Positions 36,270 to 44,978 of a stretch of DNA of 64,000 bases are shown piece by piece. Source of the stretch: Dysgonomonas sp. PH5-45 (GTDB lineage: Bacteria; Bacteroidota; Bacteroidia; Bacteroidales; Dysgonomonadaceae); contig NZ_JARXWE010000016.1 in the NCBI RefSeq assembly GCF_029893235.1, forward strand, positions 1 to 64,000, written 5' to 3'. Under the pieces are notes generated by a model. It saw only the letters and a list, made by a program, of their open reading frames with translations, did no database searches and had not been told where the DNA came from. Positions within the stretch are counted from its first letter, which is position 1. Each line of letters starts with the position of its first letter. A program made the translations under genes and the position numbers.

Positions 36270-38033
36270 TTAGTCGTCCAATAGTTTTCTGAGAAACTGC
36301 ACAGTTTTTTCGTCTGTGGGAATATTCAAATTCCTGCGCAACCGGTAAATCAGCGTCTCGATGGTTCTTACCGAACGGTTGGTTATTTGCGCTATTTCCT
36401 TTGTATTCATGTTCAACACCAGCAGAGCGCAAAGACGTTGCTCCATCTTTGTGAGGTTTGGATTTATTTTATCCAGATTTGTGTAGAATGAATGGTGTAT
36501 CTGTTCGAAATAGAGCTTAAACTCGTCCCAGCCTTGGTGCGAGTTATAGGAACTGATAACAGAGGCCATTTCTTCCGTAATACTTTTTTGCTTATCCTGC
36601 TCTTTGGTTATCAGCAATTGCTTTATGCTTCTGTCGAGGCTACCCAACATCTCGTTCGTTTTCATCAGGAATAAGGCATTGCTTGCCAGTTTGCGGTCTT
36701 TCTCTTCGAGCGAAACCTCGTATTCTTTCCTTATCACTTCCTGCTGAGCGCTGGTTTCTTTTTCAATATTCTTTACCGAACTTCGGTATATACGGCGCAC
36801 CAAAACAAAAGCCACTACACTCACCACCAACAACAAAAAAAGCAAGATGATGAGTATAACATTCTTCTTTAAATTAGAAAGGTTGGCCAGCTGCAACTCT
36901 TTCTCCAACAGGTTTTTTTCGGTACTGATTTTATAATTATCGAACTGTTGCGAAAGTATGGAAATCTTCTCCATATTCTGGTTGCTGAACAAGGAATCGC
37001 GTATCACCATCCCTTGTTTCATATAATCGCACGCTTTTTGGTACTGATGGGTGTTGTAGTACAGGTCAGACAATTCGATAAGCACCGAACCTTTTATCTG
37101 GATAGCACCGGCAGCCTCCGCGGCTTGCAATGCCCGGAGGTAGTATTCTTCCGAAGCCCCCAGCTCTTTAATCTCGTACAATAGGAAAGCCATATTCTGC
37201 AAAAGACGGGCATAGTTGTACGGTTCCTTATGCGAAACATCTATCGCCTTCTGCAGATAGTCTTTAGCCATGGCATATTCGCCCATGTCCTGATATATTA
37301 TTGCCATATTATGAAACATATACGACTTAGACGATATATCTTCGGCATAGTCGTAATATTTGACCGACAGATTCAGATAATACAGAGCCGAATCCAGCTG
37401 CTTTGTTGTATAATAATATCCTGCCAATGAGTTATATACGGTCGACGATGTTTTCATCATGGTTGCACTGTCTGTTTCGGACAGCAACTTCAAGGCCATG
37501 CTATTGTACGTTTTGGACTTTTCCATTTGCCGCACATGCATAAAAACAAACCCTAAATACGAACAGGCATCTATTGTGTATCTGTTGACAGGCTGCTGTA
37601 CAATAGAAAAGAAATACGAAATACTTTCGTCATACATCCCCAAATTCCGGCAGTTCTTGCCCAAAATCAGACGTATTTTGTTCATCTCCAAGGAATCTTG
37701 GCGCGATAGAGACCGGAGGTTTTTCATTTCGTCCAATATTTTCGCCCCTGTCTTATACGACTCTATGTATCCACCGTTTTCGGACGAAAGCTGCATTTTC
37801 TTTATGGCCATCGTCCGTTCCATCTTATAGTCTTTTGCATTTCTATAATAGTTCAGGGTGCTATCATAGAAAGCTATTTTCTGTTGATAGGGCACTTTCT
37901 CATCTTCAATCATCGACCGGTAATATTGTATTTTGGCTTGGTCTTGCAAAGATTGGGCAAACATTGCCGGAGAAAGGCTTCCGAGGAATACAACTACGTA
38001 TATCTGAAGTAATCTTTTTATTATACAATTCAT
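36270..38033 (-). CDS. Membrane-spanning TPR regulator with C-terminal HTH
   Basis: This 587-residue protein joins an exported sensor to a DNA-binding end. A signal peptide (1-26, ending AMFA) is followed by TPR repeats over about residues 30-370 (e.g. YHNMAIIYQDMGEYAMAKDY-type units), one membrane helix at about 388-412 (VILIILLFLLLVVSVVAFVL), a coiled coil at about 420-460, and a LuxR-like helix-turn-helix near 545-575 (MNTKEIAQITNRSVRTIETL). Similar TPR-TM-HTH proteins are frequent in Bacteroidota and thought to be one-component membrane regulators. It is transcribed away from the T9SS cargo operon, and shared palindromes flank it, so it is the best candidate for that operon's regulator (inference). 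Confidence 0.82.
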   Translation of the reverse strand: MNCIIKRLLQIYVVVFLGSLSPAMFAQSLQDQAKIQYYRSMIEDEKVPYQQKIAFYDSTLNYYRNAKDYKMERTMAIKKMQLSSENGGYIESYKTGAKILDEMKNLRSLSRQDSLEMNKIRLILGKNCRNLGMYDESISYFFSIVQQPVNRYTIDACSYLGFVFMHVRQMEKSKTYNSMALKLLSETDSATMMKTSSTVYNSLAGYYYTTKQLDSALYYLNLSVKYYDYAEDISSKSYMFHNMAIIYQDMGEYAMAKDYLQKAIDVSHKEPYNYARLLQNMAFLLYEIKELGASEEYYLRALQAAEAAGAIQIKGSVLIELSDLYYNTHQYQKACDYMKQGMVIRDSLFSNQNMEKISILSQQFDNYKISTEKNLLEKELQLANLSNLKKNVILIILLFLLLVVSVVAFVLVRRIYRSSVKNIEKETSAQQEVIRKEYEVSLEEKDRKLASNALFLMKTNEMLGSLDRSIKQLLITKEQDKQKSITEEMASVISSYNSHQGWDEFKLYFEQIHHSFYTNLDKINPNLTKMEQRLCALLVLNMNTKEIAQITNRSVRTIETLIYRLRRNLNIPTDEKTVQFLRKLLDD

Positions 38034-38056
38034 TTTCTACCAAATTCACTTATACA

Positions 38057-38064
38057 CAAAAATA
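38057..38064 (-). promoter_or_regulatory. -7 promoter box of the TPR/HTH regulator
   Basis: The minus strand reads TATTTTTG, a perfect -7 match, 23 nt before the ATG at 38033, giving a short leader. Confidence 0.6.
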
Positions 38065-38638
38065 ATTCTTTTCGCATATAATAAAGAATATTATTACATA
38101 TTAACACAAACTGTTTAATGAAACCGGAAACCGCAATATTTACATTTAAGTAATTTTTAGAAATAGTGTGGCGATCAAATACACCGTTTCAAAATATCCA
38201 CAATACCACCAATCCGGTCATTCGTCAAACTATTTGTAAACATATATGGAATAATCCATAAATTACGAAAACCAATAAGCCATTTTTTGATAAAAAAAGA
38301 AAGAATAACACCCTATTGTAGTGACATAAATGAGCTTTTTTTTCGTGAAAGAAGAAAAATACGGATATTTAGGCCCAAATAACCAATAAAAAGATACGTT
38401 TTTAAACCATAAATTAAAAATTTTACACCACTTAAATATCTATTTATCAATACATATACGCACCATACGTAGTTTTTACGTATTACGTATTTTGTTTTGT
38501 AGGGATAATAGAGTAAAAATAAAAATCCGTTTTCATTTAATAAAGCTTTTCTTTGATATTGGACAAGAGTCTTCAATAACATAAAATAATATTTAAATAT
38601 CATATTTGACTAAATTAATCTAAATAAACTTCTTTGTT
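38065..38638. other. AT-rich divergent intergenic region between regulator and T9SS operon
   Basis: It has no convincing gene; an open minus-strand frame at 38313-38603 is AT-driven and resembles nothing. It contains palindrome copy B (38467-38489) and, closer to the cargo operon, CATATTTG at 38601-38608 (7 of 8 consensus bases of the -7 box), about 30 nt before the ATG at 38639. Confidence 0.5.
38467..38489. promoter_or_regulatory. 23-bp interrupted palindrome, copy B
   Basis: ACGTAGT-N8-ATTACGT-A, the same arrangement as copy A at 35931-35953 with one mismatch in the second arm. It ends 149 nt upstream of the leucine-rich-repeat gene and about 430 nt upstream of the divergent regulator gene. 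Confidence 0.55.
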
Positions 38639-41600
38639 ATGAAAAAACTATTACTCTTTTCTGCAGCCCTGTTAATTGGGATATTTTATATCATAGGGCA
38701 AGAGTGGCAAACAAAGGCTGTCACGGATTATGAAACGCCGGCAATAACAATGACTACAACCGACGAAGTACAAAACCAGACATTGACTATAACCGTAAAA
38801 GCAAATGCCGCGGGCAATATCATGGTCGATTTTGGGAATGACACGCAAGTATCATTTACCGCCACAGCAAACTCAACCCTCAATATGAGTGGAACTGTTG
38901 CTGGCTCCAGCGTAAAGGTTTATACACCCGACGGTATGTCTATCACAGATTTACAAATAAAGGGTATTGCCGAAGCTCCGGCTCTCAAAACAATCAACAT
39001 CACGGCTCTGACCGGACTAAAAATGCTGACTCTTTCTTATCACAAGTTCACGACGCTCGATGTTTCTAAAAATACCGAGTTGGTTTCGGCCACTTGTACA
39101 TACACCGATTTAGCGGCATTGAATCTGAACAGCAACAAGAAGATGCATACCATAAACTGTTCTTACAACAAATTAAGGACACTAACCGTAAACGATGCAA
39201 CTACATTGAAAAACATTACTTGTAACAACAACCAACTTTCTCAACTTAAACTCTCTGATACAGGAAACGGGGGAACAGTAGAAAAACTTGTTTGTTCTGA
39301 CAATAAACTGACCGCACTCGACCTGACAAAGAACACATGGCTCAGTGACATAGAATGTGCCAATAACGAATTAACCACACTCAACTTAACCGGCCAGAAC
39401 AGCTCATGGAGAGTATTGAATGTGGCTAATAACAAACTGACCGAACTTATTTTGCCAGCATCAATGAATGGTGGAATGTCTGCAAAAAAGCTGTATTGCG
39501 AAAACAATCAGATTGCCAAACTGGATGTACCCCTTGGCTTACGCTACACAGCATTCCATTGCTATGGTAATAATTTAAAATATAGCACCTTGCCAATACT
39601 TACAGGCGATATGAACAGCAACGTAAAATATGCTCCTCAAAACGGAGTGGTAATACCCCGAATAGGAACCGTTGCCGACCTAAGCAGTGAATATACCGTA
39701 AATGGAGTAACCACAGAGTATAAATGGTTTAAAACAAGCGGTACACTCCTTCTGCAAGGAACAGATTATACATTCAACGCAGGGGTTACCACATTCACCC
39801 GCGAACAAGACGAAGACGTGTATGGAGTACTATCGAACACAACCTTCCCCGACTTCGACCTAAGCGATACCGACAAACTGAAAACAATGCCAATCACAAT
39901 TACATCGGCATCCAACATGGGACCCGTCATAACAATGGAAGCAACCGAAGCATACAAAGGCAGTTCTTTATCGATAAGAATGACCCCTACAACATCAGGT
40001 AATGTTTATGTTGATTATGGAAATGGGTACTTCGAGCCATTCACCGCAACAGCAAATACTACCCTTAACGCCGCAAAACCATGCCAAGGCAAGGATGTTA
40101 CCGTTTATCTGCCTAAGGGAATGGATTTGAAGGATATTCGTGTAAACGGCAGTTCCACAACATCTGCCTTGTCATCGATCGACCTTTCGCAAATAGACTC
40201 TTTAAATTCGGTGATTCTCAACTACAATGCAATAGAACGATTGGATTTAACAAACAAACGTAAGCTCGAAACCCTTACTGTTACTTATGGCACCCTAAAG
40301 GAACTTATCCTTACTGGCGACACCCTGCTTACAACCTTGTCGTTATACAGCAACGAACTCGAAACGCTCGATTTTACCGGAAACTACAAAGTTCGCAGCA
40401 TCAATGCGAACACCAACAAACTAAAGAGCGTAAATACCAGTGCACTGCCCGAACTTTACTTATTGGACGTATCCGGTAATGAATTAACATCAATCGATGT
40501 ATCCAAAAACGGCAAACTCTCTAATTTTAAAATAAATAGCAATAAAATAGCAGCCATTGATGTTTCTAAAAACCTCGAACTGTCCGATTTCAACTGTTAC
40601 GACAACGAATTGGGGGCACTTGACCTCAGTACAAACAAGAAAATCTCTAATTTGCAATGTGGAAAAAATAAATTGACAGCCATAGATGTAACCCAGTTAG
40701 GTGAAAAACTAACAACATTCCGATGCGAAGACAATCTGCTCACAAGCATCGATGTTTCTAAAAATGAGTTTCTACGCCAGTTCCATTGTCAAAACAATCA
40801 ACTTACCGAACTGGATATAACTCAAAATCCGTCTATCAATAACTTCTTCTGCCATAACAATCAGCTAAGGACTCTCGACTTGTCTAAGCAGCAAGGGCTT
40901 ATGCAATACAATTGCTCAGGCAATTATTTCAAGTTCAGCACATTGCCAAGCCCATTCTCTATAATGAGTTTCACATATGCACCACAGCATGATGTAGAAA
41001 TACCCGCTTCGGCAAACATTGTTGACTTCAGTGCCGAAGATAGTATATCAGTAGATATGTATGGCGAAAAAAAGACATTCTATACAACTTACAAATGGAC
41101 AACATCATCGGGAACAGAACTAACCGAGGGTGAAGACTACAAAATAGAAAAGGGCGTAACAACCTTCCTGAAACCTCAGCAAGACAGTGTTTTCTGTACA
41201 TTGGCAAACGAGGCATTCCATAGCTTCAAGGACAACAATGCCTTGAAAACAACAATGACAAAAGTTGTTCTGTACAACCCTGTGGTTACACTCACCACAA
41301 CCGACGATGCTCAAGAAAAACGGGTTACAATATCTGTAACAACTGATGCCGAAGGAACTATCAAGGCTGATTTTGGCGATGGTAACCTTACCGATTTCGA
41401 AATTGCTTCGGCAGGAAGAGGCGTCAACATTCAGGGCGAAGTAAATGGCAACAATATTACTTTGTATGCTTCCAGCGGAATGAACATCACAGCTTTGCAG
41501 GCAAACGGAAGTTCTTCTGCTCCATATTATAGCACTTTGGATGTTAGTACTCTTACTACGTTAACTTCGTTGAGCGCAAATTATAATGCCTTGACCGCGT

Positions 41601-43078
41601 TAGACCTCACTAATAACACCGCCCTTAAAACGCTAAACGTTGCCAACAATCAACTGGCATCGATCGATGTATCGAAAAACGTAGAGTTGACAACTTTGAA
41701 TTTGGCAAACAATAAACTTGCTGATATAGATGTTTCGAAACTGACCGATTTGCAAACACTGAACATTCAGAAAAACGAATTGACAAGCCTCAACGTTTCG
41801 GCAAACACAGCTCTGAAAACACTGGAAGTATTCGACAACGGGCTTAGCATTCTGAATGTATCGACCAATACCCATCTCGAAACGCTTAACCTTCAGAATA
41901 ACCAGATTACAGGTCTTAATCTGACCGGCAATACAGGACTGCGGTTCCTGAACTGTGCAAACAACAAATTGACAGCACTTAATCTGGCTACAAATACAAA
42001 CCTATCCAGCGTTAATTGCAGTAACAACGAAATCGCATCGCTCGATTTGAACAATTCTACAAAAGCGCATACGCTCGATTGTTCTTCCAACAAACTGACG
42101 TCTTTAAGCATCAATTTATCGGTAGGGCTGAAAAACATTATTTGCAGCAGCAACCAGCTCACTGCCTTAGAGCTTCCTGATGCTGGCGATGGAGGTAATA
42201 TCGCAAATATCACTTGTTCCGACAATAAGATTACGTCTCTCGACCTTTCAAAGAACAACCTGATATCCATCCTTGTATGTGCCAACAACCTGTTGACGGA
42301 ATTGTCGGTAGCAGACCAAACAATAATGCGGACACTGAATGTTGCCAATAATAAACTGACAACACTCAATCTGCCGGAATCGAAAGAAATGAAGTACCTC
42401 AATTGCGAAAACAATATGCTAACCGAACTCACATTACCTACTGTGATGTGGAAAACACTTGAATGTTACGGAAATAAACTTAAATTCAGTACATTGCCTA
42501 CACCTTTCTATGCCGAAGTATTCAATTACGCGCCGCAAGAAGACATCGAAATTCCTGCTACAATCAACGTAGGGAACGAACTCGACCTCAGCAGCGAATA
42601 TAAGATAGGGTATCAGGTGTTAGAAGACGAAAACATGGTCGACAAAACAGCTTTCTCTGCCTACAAGTGGATAACAACCGCCGGAACAGAGCTTGTGGAA
42701 GGAACAGACTATACCATTACCGACGGGAAAACAACATTCCTCAAAGCATTTGATGCTGTGTATTGTGTTCTGGAAAATGAATTATTCCCTAACTTCGAAG
42801 ATGATAATCAATTTAAGACTTCGGTTATTAAAGTTGAGGCCGGAAGCGGCATTACCAACCATCAGGTACAGGTTTGCATATATGCCCTCAATCAAACCAT
42901 CTTTATAGAAGGTCAAAACGGTGCTAATGTTACAGTGTACACCATAACCGGAAAAGCAATCGCAACCGCAAGGCTCGATAGCGATTATAGCCAAATTCCG
43001 ATGGAAGCACAGGGTGTCTTTATTGTGAAGCTCACCAATAATGGCCACACAACAAACCATAAGGTTTTAATTAAATAG
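38639..43078 (+). CDS. Giant leucine-rich-repeat surface protein with T9SS sorting domain, three tandem modules
   Basis: A 1479-residue secreted protein. After a signal peptide (about 1-20) come three homologous modules starting near residues 34, 428 and 881. Each has a beta domain (e.g. VITMEATEAYKGSS, with VDFGN / VDYGN / ADFGD), a run of roughly 21-residue leucine-rich repeats of the L-x-x-L-x-C/V-x-x-N-x-L-x-x-L-D-V-S-x-N kind as in internalin J, and an Ig-like closing domain (YAPQ...IP, EYKW, TTFL). From about 1406 a T9SS type A sorting domain follows, ending KVLIK. LRR arrays of this type bind proteins, so adhesion to a host or polymer is likely. First gene of a four-gene operon. Confidence 0.9.
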   Translation: MKKLLLFSAALLIGIFYIIGQEWQTKAVTDYETPAITMTTTDEVQNQTLTITVKANAAGNIMVDFGNDTQVSFTATANSTLNMSGTVAGSSVKVYTPDGMSITDLQIKGIAEAPALKTINITALTGLKMLTLSYHKFTTLDVSKNTELVSATCTYTDLAALNLNSNKKMHTINCSYNKLRTLTVNDATTLKNITCNNNQLSQLKLSDTGNGGTVEKLVCSDNKLTALDLTKNTWLSDIECANNELTTLNLTGQNSSWRVLNVANNKLTELILPASMNGGMSAKKLYCENNQIAKLDVPLGLRYTAFHCYGNNLKYSTLPILTGDMNSNVKYAPQNGVVIPRIGTVADLSSEYTVNGVTTEYKWFKTSGTLLLQGTDYTFNAGVTTFTREQDEDVYGVLSNTTFPDFDLSDTDKLKTMPITITSASNMGPVITMEATEAYKGSSLSIRMTPTTSGNVYVDYGNGYFEPFTATANTTLNAAKPCQGKDVTVYLPKGMDLKDIRVNGSSTTSALSSIDLSQIDSLNSVILNYNAIERLDLTNKRKLETLTVTYGTLKELILTGDTLLTTLSLYSNELETLDFTGNYKVRSINANTNKLKSVNTSALPELYLLDVSGNELTSIDVSKNGKLSNFKINSNKIAAIDVSKNLELSDFNCYDNELGALDLSTNKKISNLQCGKNKLTAIDVTQLGEKLTTFRCEDNLLTSIDVSKNEFLRQFHCQNNQLTELDITQNPSINNFFCHNNQLRTLDLSKQQGLMQYNCSGNYFKFSTLPSPFSIMSFTYAPQHDVEIPASANIVDFSAEDSISVDMYGEKKTFYTTYKWTTSSGTELTEGEDYKIEKGVTTFLKPQQDSVFCTLANEAFHSFKDNNALKTTMTKVVLYNPVVTLTTTDDAQEKRVTISVTTDAEGTIKADFGDGNLTDFEIASAGRGVNIQGEVNGNNITLYASSGMNITALQANGSSSAPYYSTLDVSTLTTLTSLSANYNALTALDLTNNTALKTLNVANNQLASIDVSKNVELTTLNLANNKLADIDVSKLTDLQTLNIQKNELTSLNVSANTALKTLEVFDNGLSILNVSTNTHLETLNLQNNQITGLNLTGNTGLRFLNCANNKLTALNLATNTNLSSVNCSNNEIASLDLNNSTKAHTLDCSSNKLTSLSINLSVGLKNIICSSNQLTALELPDAGDGGNIANITCSDNKITSLDLSKNNLISILVCANNLLTELSVADQTIMRTLNVANNKLTTLNLPESKEMKYLNCENNMLTELTLPTVMWKTLECYGNKLKFSTLPTPFYAEVFNYAPQEDIEIPATINVGNELDLSSEYKIGYQVLEDENMVDKTAFSAYKWITTAGTELVEGTDYTITDGKTTFLKAFDAVYCVLENELFPNFEDDNQFKTSVIKVEAGSGITNHQVQVCIYALNQTIFIEGQNGANVTVYTITGKAIATARLDSDYSQIPMEAQGVFIVKLTNNGHTTNHKVLIK
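39000..42500 (+). repeat. Three-fold modular repeat inside the LRR gene
   Basis: The gene contains three LRR blocks, at about 39000-39600, 40160-40950 and 41520-42500, each flanked by related beta and Ig-like segments. The DNA has diverged, with no long exact identity, so the triplication is old rather than a recent slippage. Confidence 0.75.
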
Positions 43079-43091
43079 TACTCTTAGCTTT

Positions 43092-43126
43092 GAGTTGTCC
43101 CGGGTTTTCCTATCCGGGGCAACTTC
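43092..43126 (+). promoter_or_regulatory. GC-rich hairpin in the 97-nt gap of the T9SS operon
   Basis: GAGTTGTCCCGG pairs with CCGGGGCAACTT with two wobble pairs. No T run follows, so it is not a classic terminator. It may be a processing or stabilising element, or a leaky stop that lowers expression of the three genes downstream. Confidence 0.5.
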
Positions 43127-43175
43127 AATTAAAGCCCGTTAAACAGGAAAAATCAAAAAACTAAATATAACAACT

Positions 43176-44951
43176 ATGAGAAAATCACTACTATCGCTTA
43201 TAATACCCTTATTTGCTTTTTGCTACGGGTATTCGCAAGTACTTTTTGAGGCCAACTTCGACGTTCAGGCCGACAGAGAAAAATGGGTCAACATCGACAA
43301 CGATGGCGATGGCTTTAAATGGGGGGCAGGCCCTCTTGGTGTAGACGACGATTGGGCTATGACCTCGCCGTCCATCCATCCCCAGCTTGGCACTCCTCTC
43401 ACTCCCGACGATTGGTGGGTAACCCCCATAATAGATTTAACATCGCTACCCGAGGGCGAAAAGATAACCCTTTCGTACTACATTGGCGTTCTGGACGAGG
43501 AAGAACTGATGAGTTATAAGGTTTACATAACCGAAACAATACATCAGGACACGGCGTATGTAGCCGACTTCTCTAAAATAATCAGAAGCGAAACTGTTCG
43601 CGAATGGCCTAACGATTACTACCTTTTCCGTTCCCTCAACCTAAGTGCTTATTCCGGCAAAAAAGTCAGAATAGCCTTCCAGCACAATGGTTCCATAGGC
43701 TCCTCTTACCTGCTGTTGGATAAGGTTAAAATACAGAAAACGGGCGCGGGCGCAGACTTGTTTCTCGATCAGATATATAGTCCCGGAAGGGGATACGCTT
43801 ACAACCTGAATAAAGAGATACCCGCTCAGGTAAAAATAGGAAACACAGGCCTTTCAACAGCCACAGGTGTAAAACTGTCATATACGGTGAATGGCGCTAA
43901 AACAACGGAAAGCATACCCGACCTCGAAGCCGGCGAAACGTTCACTTACGAGTTCGAGAATAGCATTCCGGGGTTTTCCCAAATACAAGATCCTACCGAT
44001 ATCGTATTTACCATTACTTGCGACAATGACGGGAACAGTGCCAATAACTCAAAAAGCTCCTCTTTCTATGTTTTCCCACCGAATCCCGGTATTAAATGGG
44101 ATTTCGAAACAGTGGAATGTTTCAATCTGTTTACCAAAACAAAATACGACGACAATACTATCTACCCTGACAAAGTGTTGCGATCGCTTTTCCCTAAGAA
44201 TGAGGCATGGAACCTGATTAAAGGACAGAGCGGAGAAGACAATCCGTTCCCCGAAGGATGGGGAATAGGATTTGCGGCAAGTACATCTTGTTTCGAACCT
44301 AACGGACAGGCCGACCGTTGGCTGATAACACCCCGGATTAACCTTAAAATCGACGATGGCAACCAATTCCTTTTGTACTGGTATGGAGCCACATACGCAA
44401 CAAACATCTCCGGTGGTATCGGGCTGGTAATACCCGAATCGTACGAAATTTTGGTTTCGGAAAAAGGGTTGGAGAAAGAAGACTTTAAACTGATAGGGAA
44501 AGTAGACCACGAAAACGGAGAAATGGAATATCCTATCAGGCATTGGTTAGATGTTTCAGAGTATGCCGGCAAGGATGTGTACTTTGCCTTCCGCAATCAT
44601 AGCAATCCTGTTGGCGTAATCAGCCCTACAATATTGGTTATAGACAACATCACCATCTACCACCAAGGTACGGTGGGCGGAATGTCTGTACTCGAAACAG
44701 AATTGACAAACCCCGACACCAATGTTTCGGTATATCCTAATCCGGTGGTAACCGAGTTGACTGTTTCGTGTGCTACGGATATCAATTCCATTAATATTTA
44801 CAACCTGTTCGGGCAATTGGTTTACAGCCTTAAATCCGGTGCAACCAATACCCATATTATCAACGTGAGCGACCTCCCTGCCGAAATGTATCTGCTGAAG
44901 GTGGAAACAACCGATGGACAGGTTACAACAAAGAAATTTATCAAGAAATAA
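43176..44951 (+). CDS. Choice-of-anchor-J domain protein with T9SS sorting domain
   Basis: A 591-residue secreted protein. Order: signal peptide (1-20), a first choice-of-anchor-J/cleaved-adhesin domain (about 22-190, VLFEANFDVQADREKWVNID ... LDKVKI), a CARDB-like beta domain (about 195-300, GYAYNLNKEIPAQVKIGNTG), a second J domain (about 305-505, IKWDFETVECF ... VIDNITIY), and a T9SS sorting domain from about 515 (VSVYPNPVVTELTV ... KKFIKK). J domains occur in gingipain haemagglutinin regions and bind proteins or glycans. Second gene of the cargo operon; the next gene follows after 27 nt. Confidence 0.88.
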   Translation: MRKSLLSLIIPLFAFCYGYSQVLFEANFDVQADREKWVNIDNDGDGFKWGAGPLGVDDDWAMTSPSIHPQLGTPLTPDDWWVTPIIDLTSLPEGEKITLSYYIGVLDEEELMSYKVYITETIHQDTAYVADFSKIIRSETVREWPNDYYLFRSLNLSAYSGKKVRIAFQHNGSIGSSYLLLDKVKIQKTGAGADLFLDQIYSPGRGYAYNLNKEIPAQVKIGNTGLSTATGVKLSYTVNGAKTTESIPDLEAGETFTYEFENSIPGFSQIQDPTDIVFTITCDNDGNSANNSKSSSFYVFPPNPGIKWDFETVECFNLFTKTKYDDNTIYPDKVLRSLFPKNEAWNLIKGQSGEDNPFPEGWGIGFAASTSCFEPNGQADRWLITPRINLKIDDGNQFLLYWYGATYATNISGGIGLVIPESYEILVSEKGLEKEDFKLIGKVDHENGEMEYPIRHWLDVSEYAGKDVYFAFRNHSNPVGVISPTILVIDNITIYHQGTVGGMSVLETELTNPDTNVSVYPNPVVTELTVSCATDINSINIYNLFGQLVYSLKSGATNTHIINVSDLPAEMYLLKVETTDGQVTTKKFIKK

Positions 44952-44978
44952 GTATTAATCTTTTAAAAACACAAAAAG

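Noticed and set aside
38313-38603. 96-codon minus-strand frame in the divergent region
   Set aside because: Its Tyr/Leu/Phe/Lys-rich product is what very AT-rich DNA gives by chance; it also covers the palindrome and the likely promoter.
38639-43078. CRISPR-like or tandem DNA repeat in the LRR gene
   Set aside because: The periodicity is at protein level (about 21 residues); the DNA units are diverged and coding throughout.
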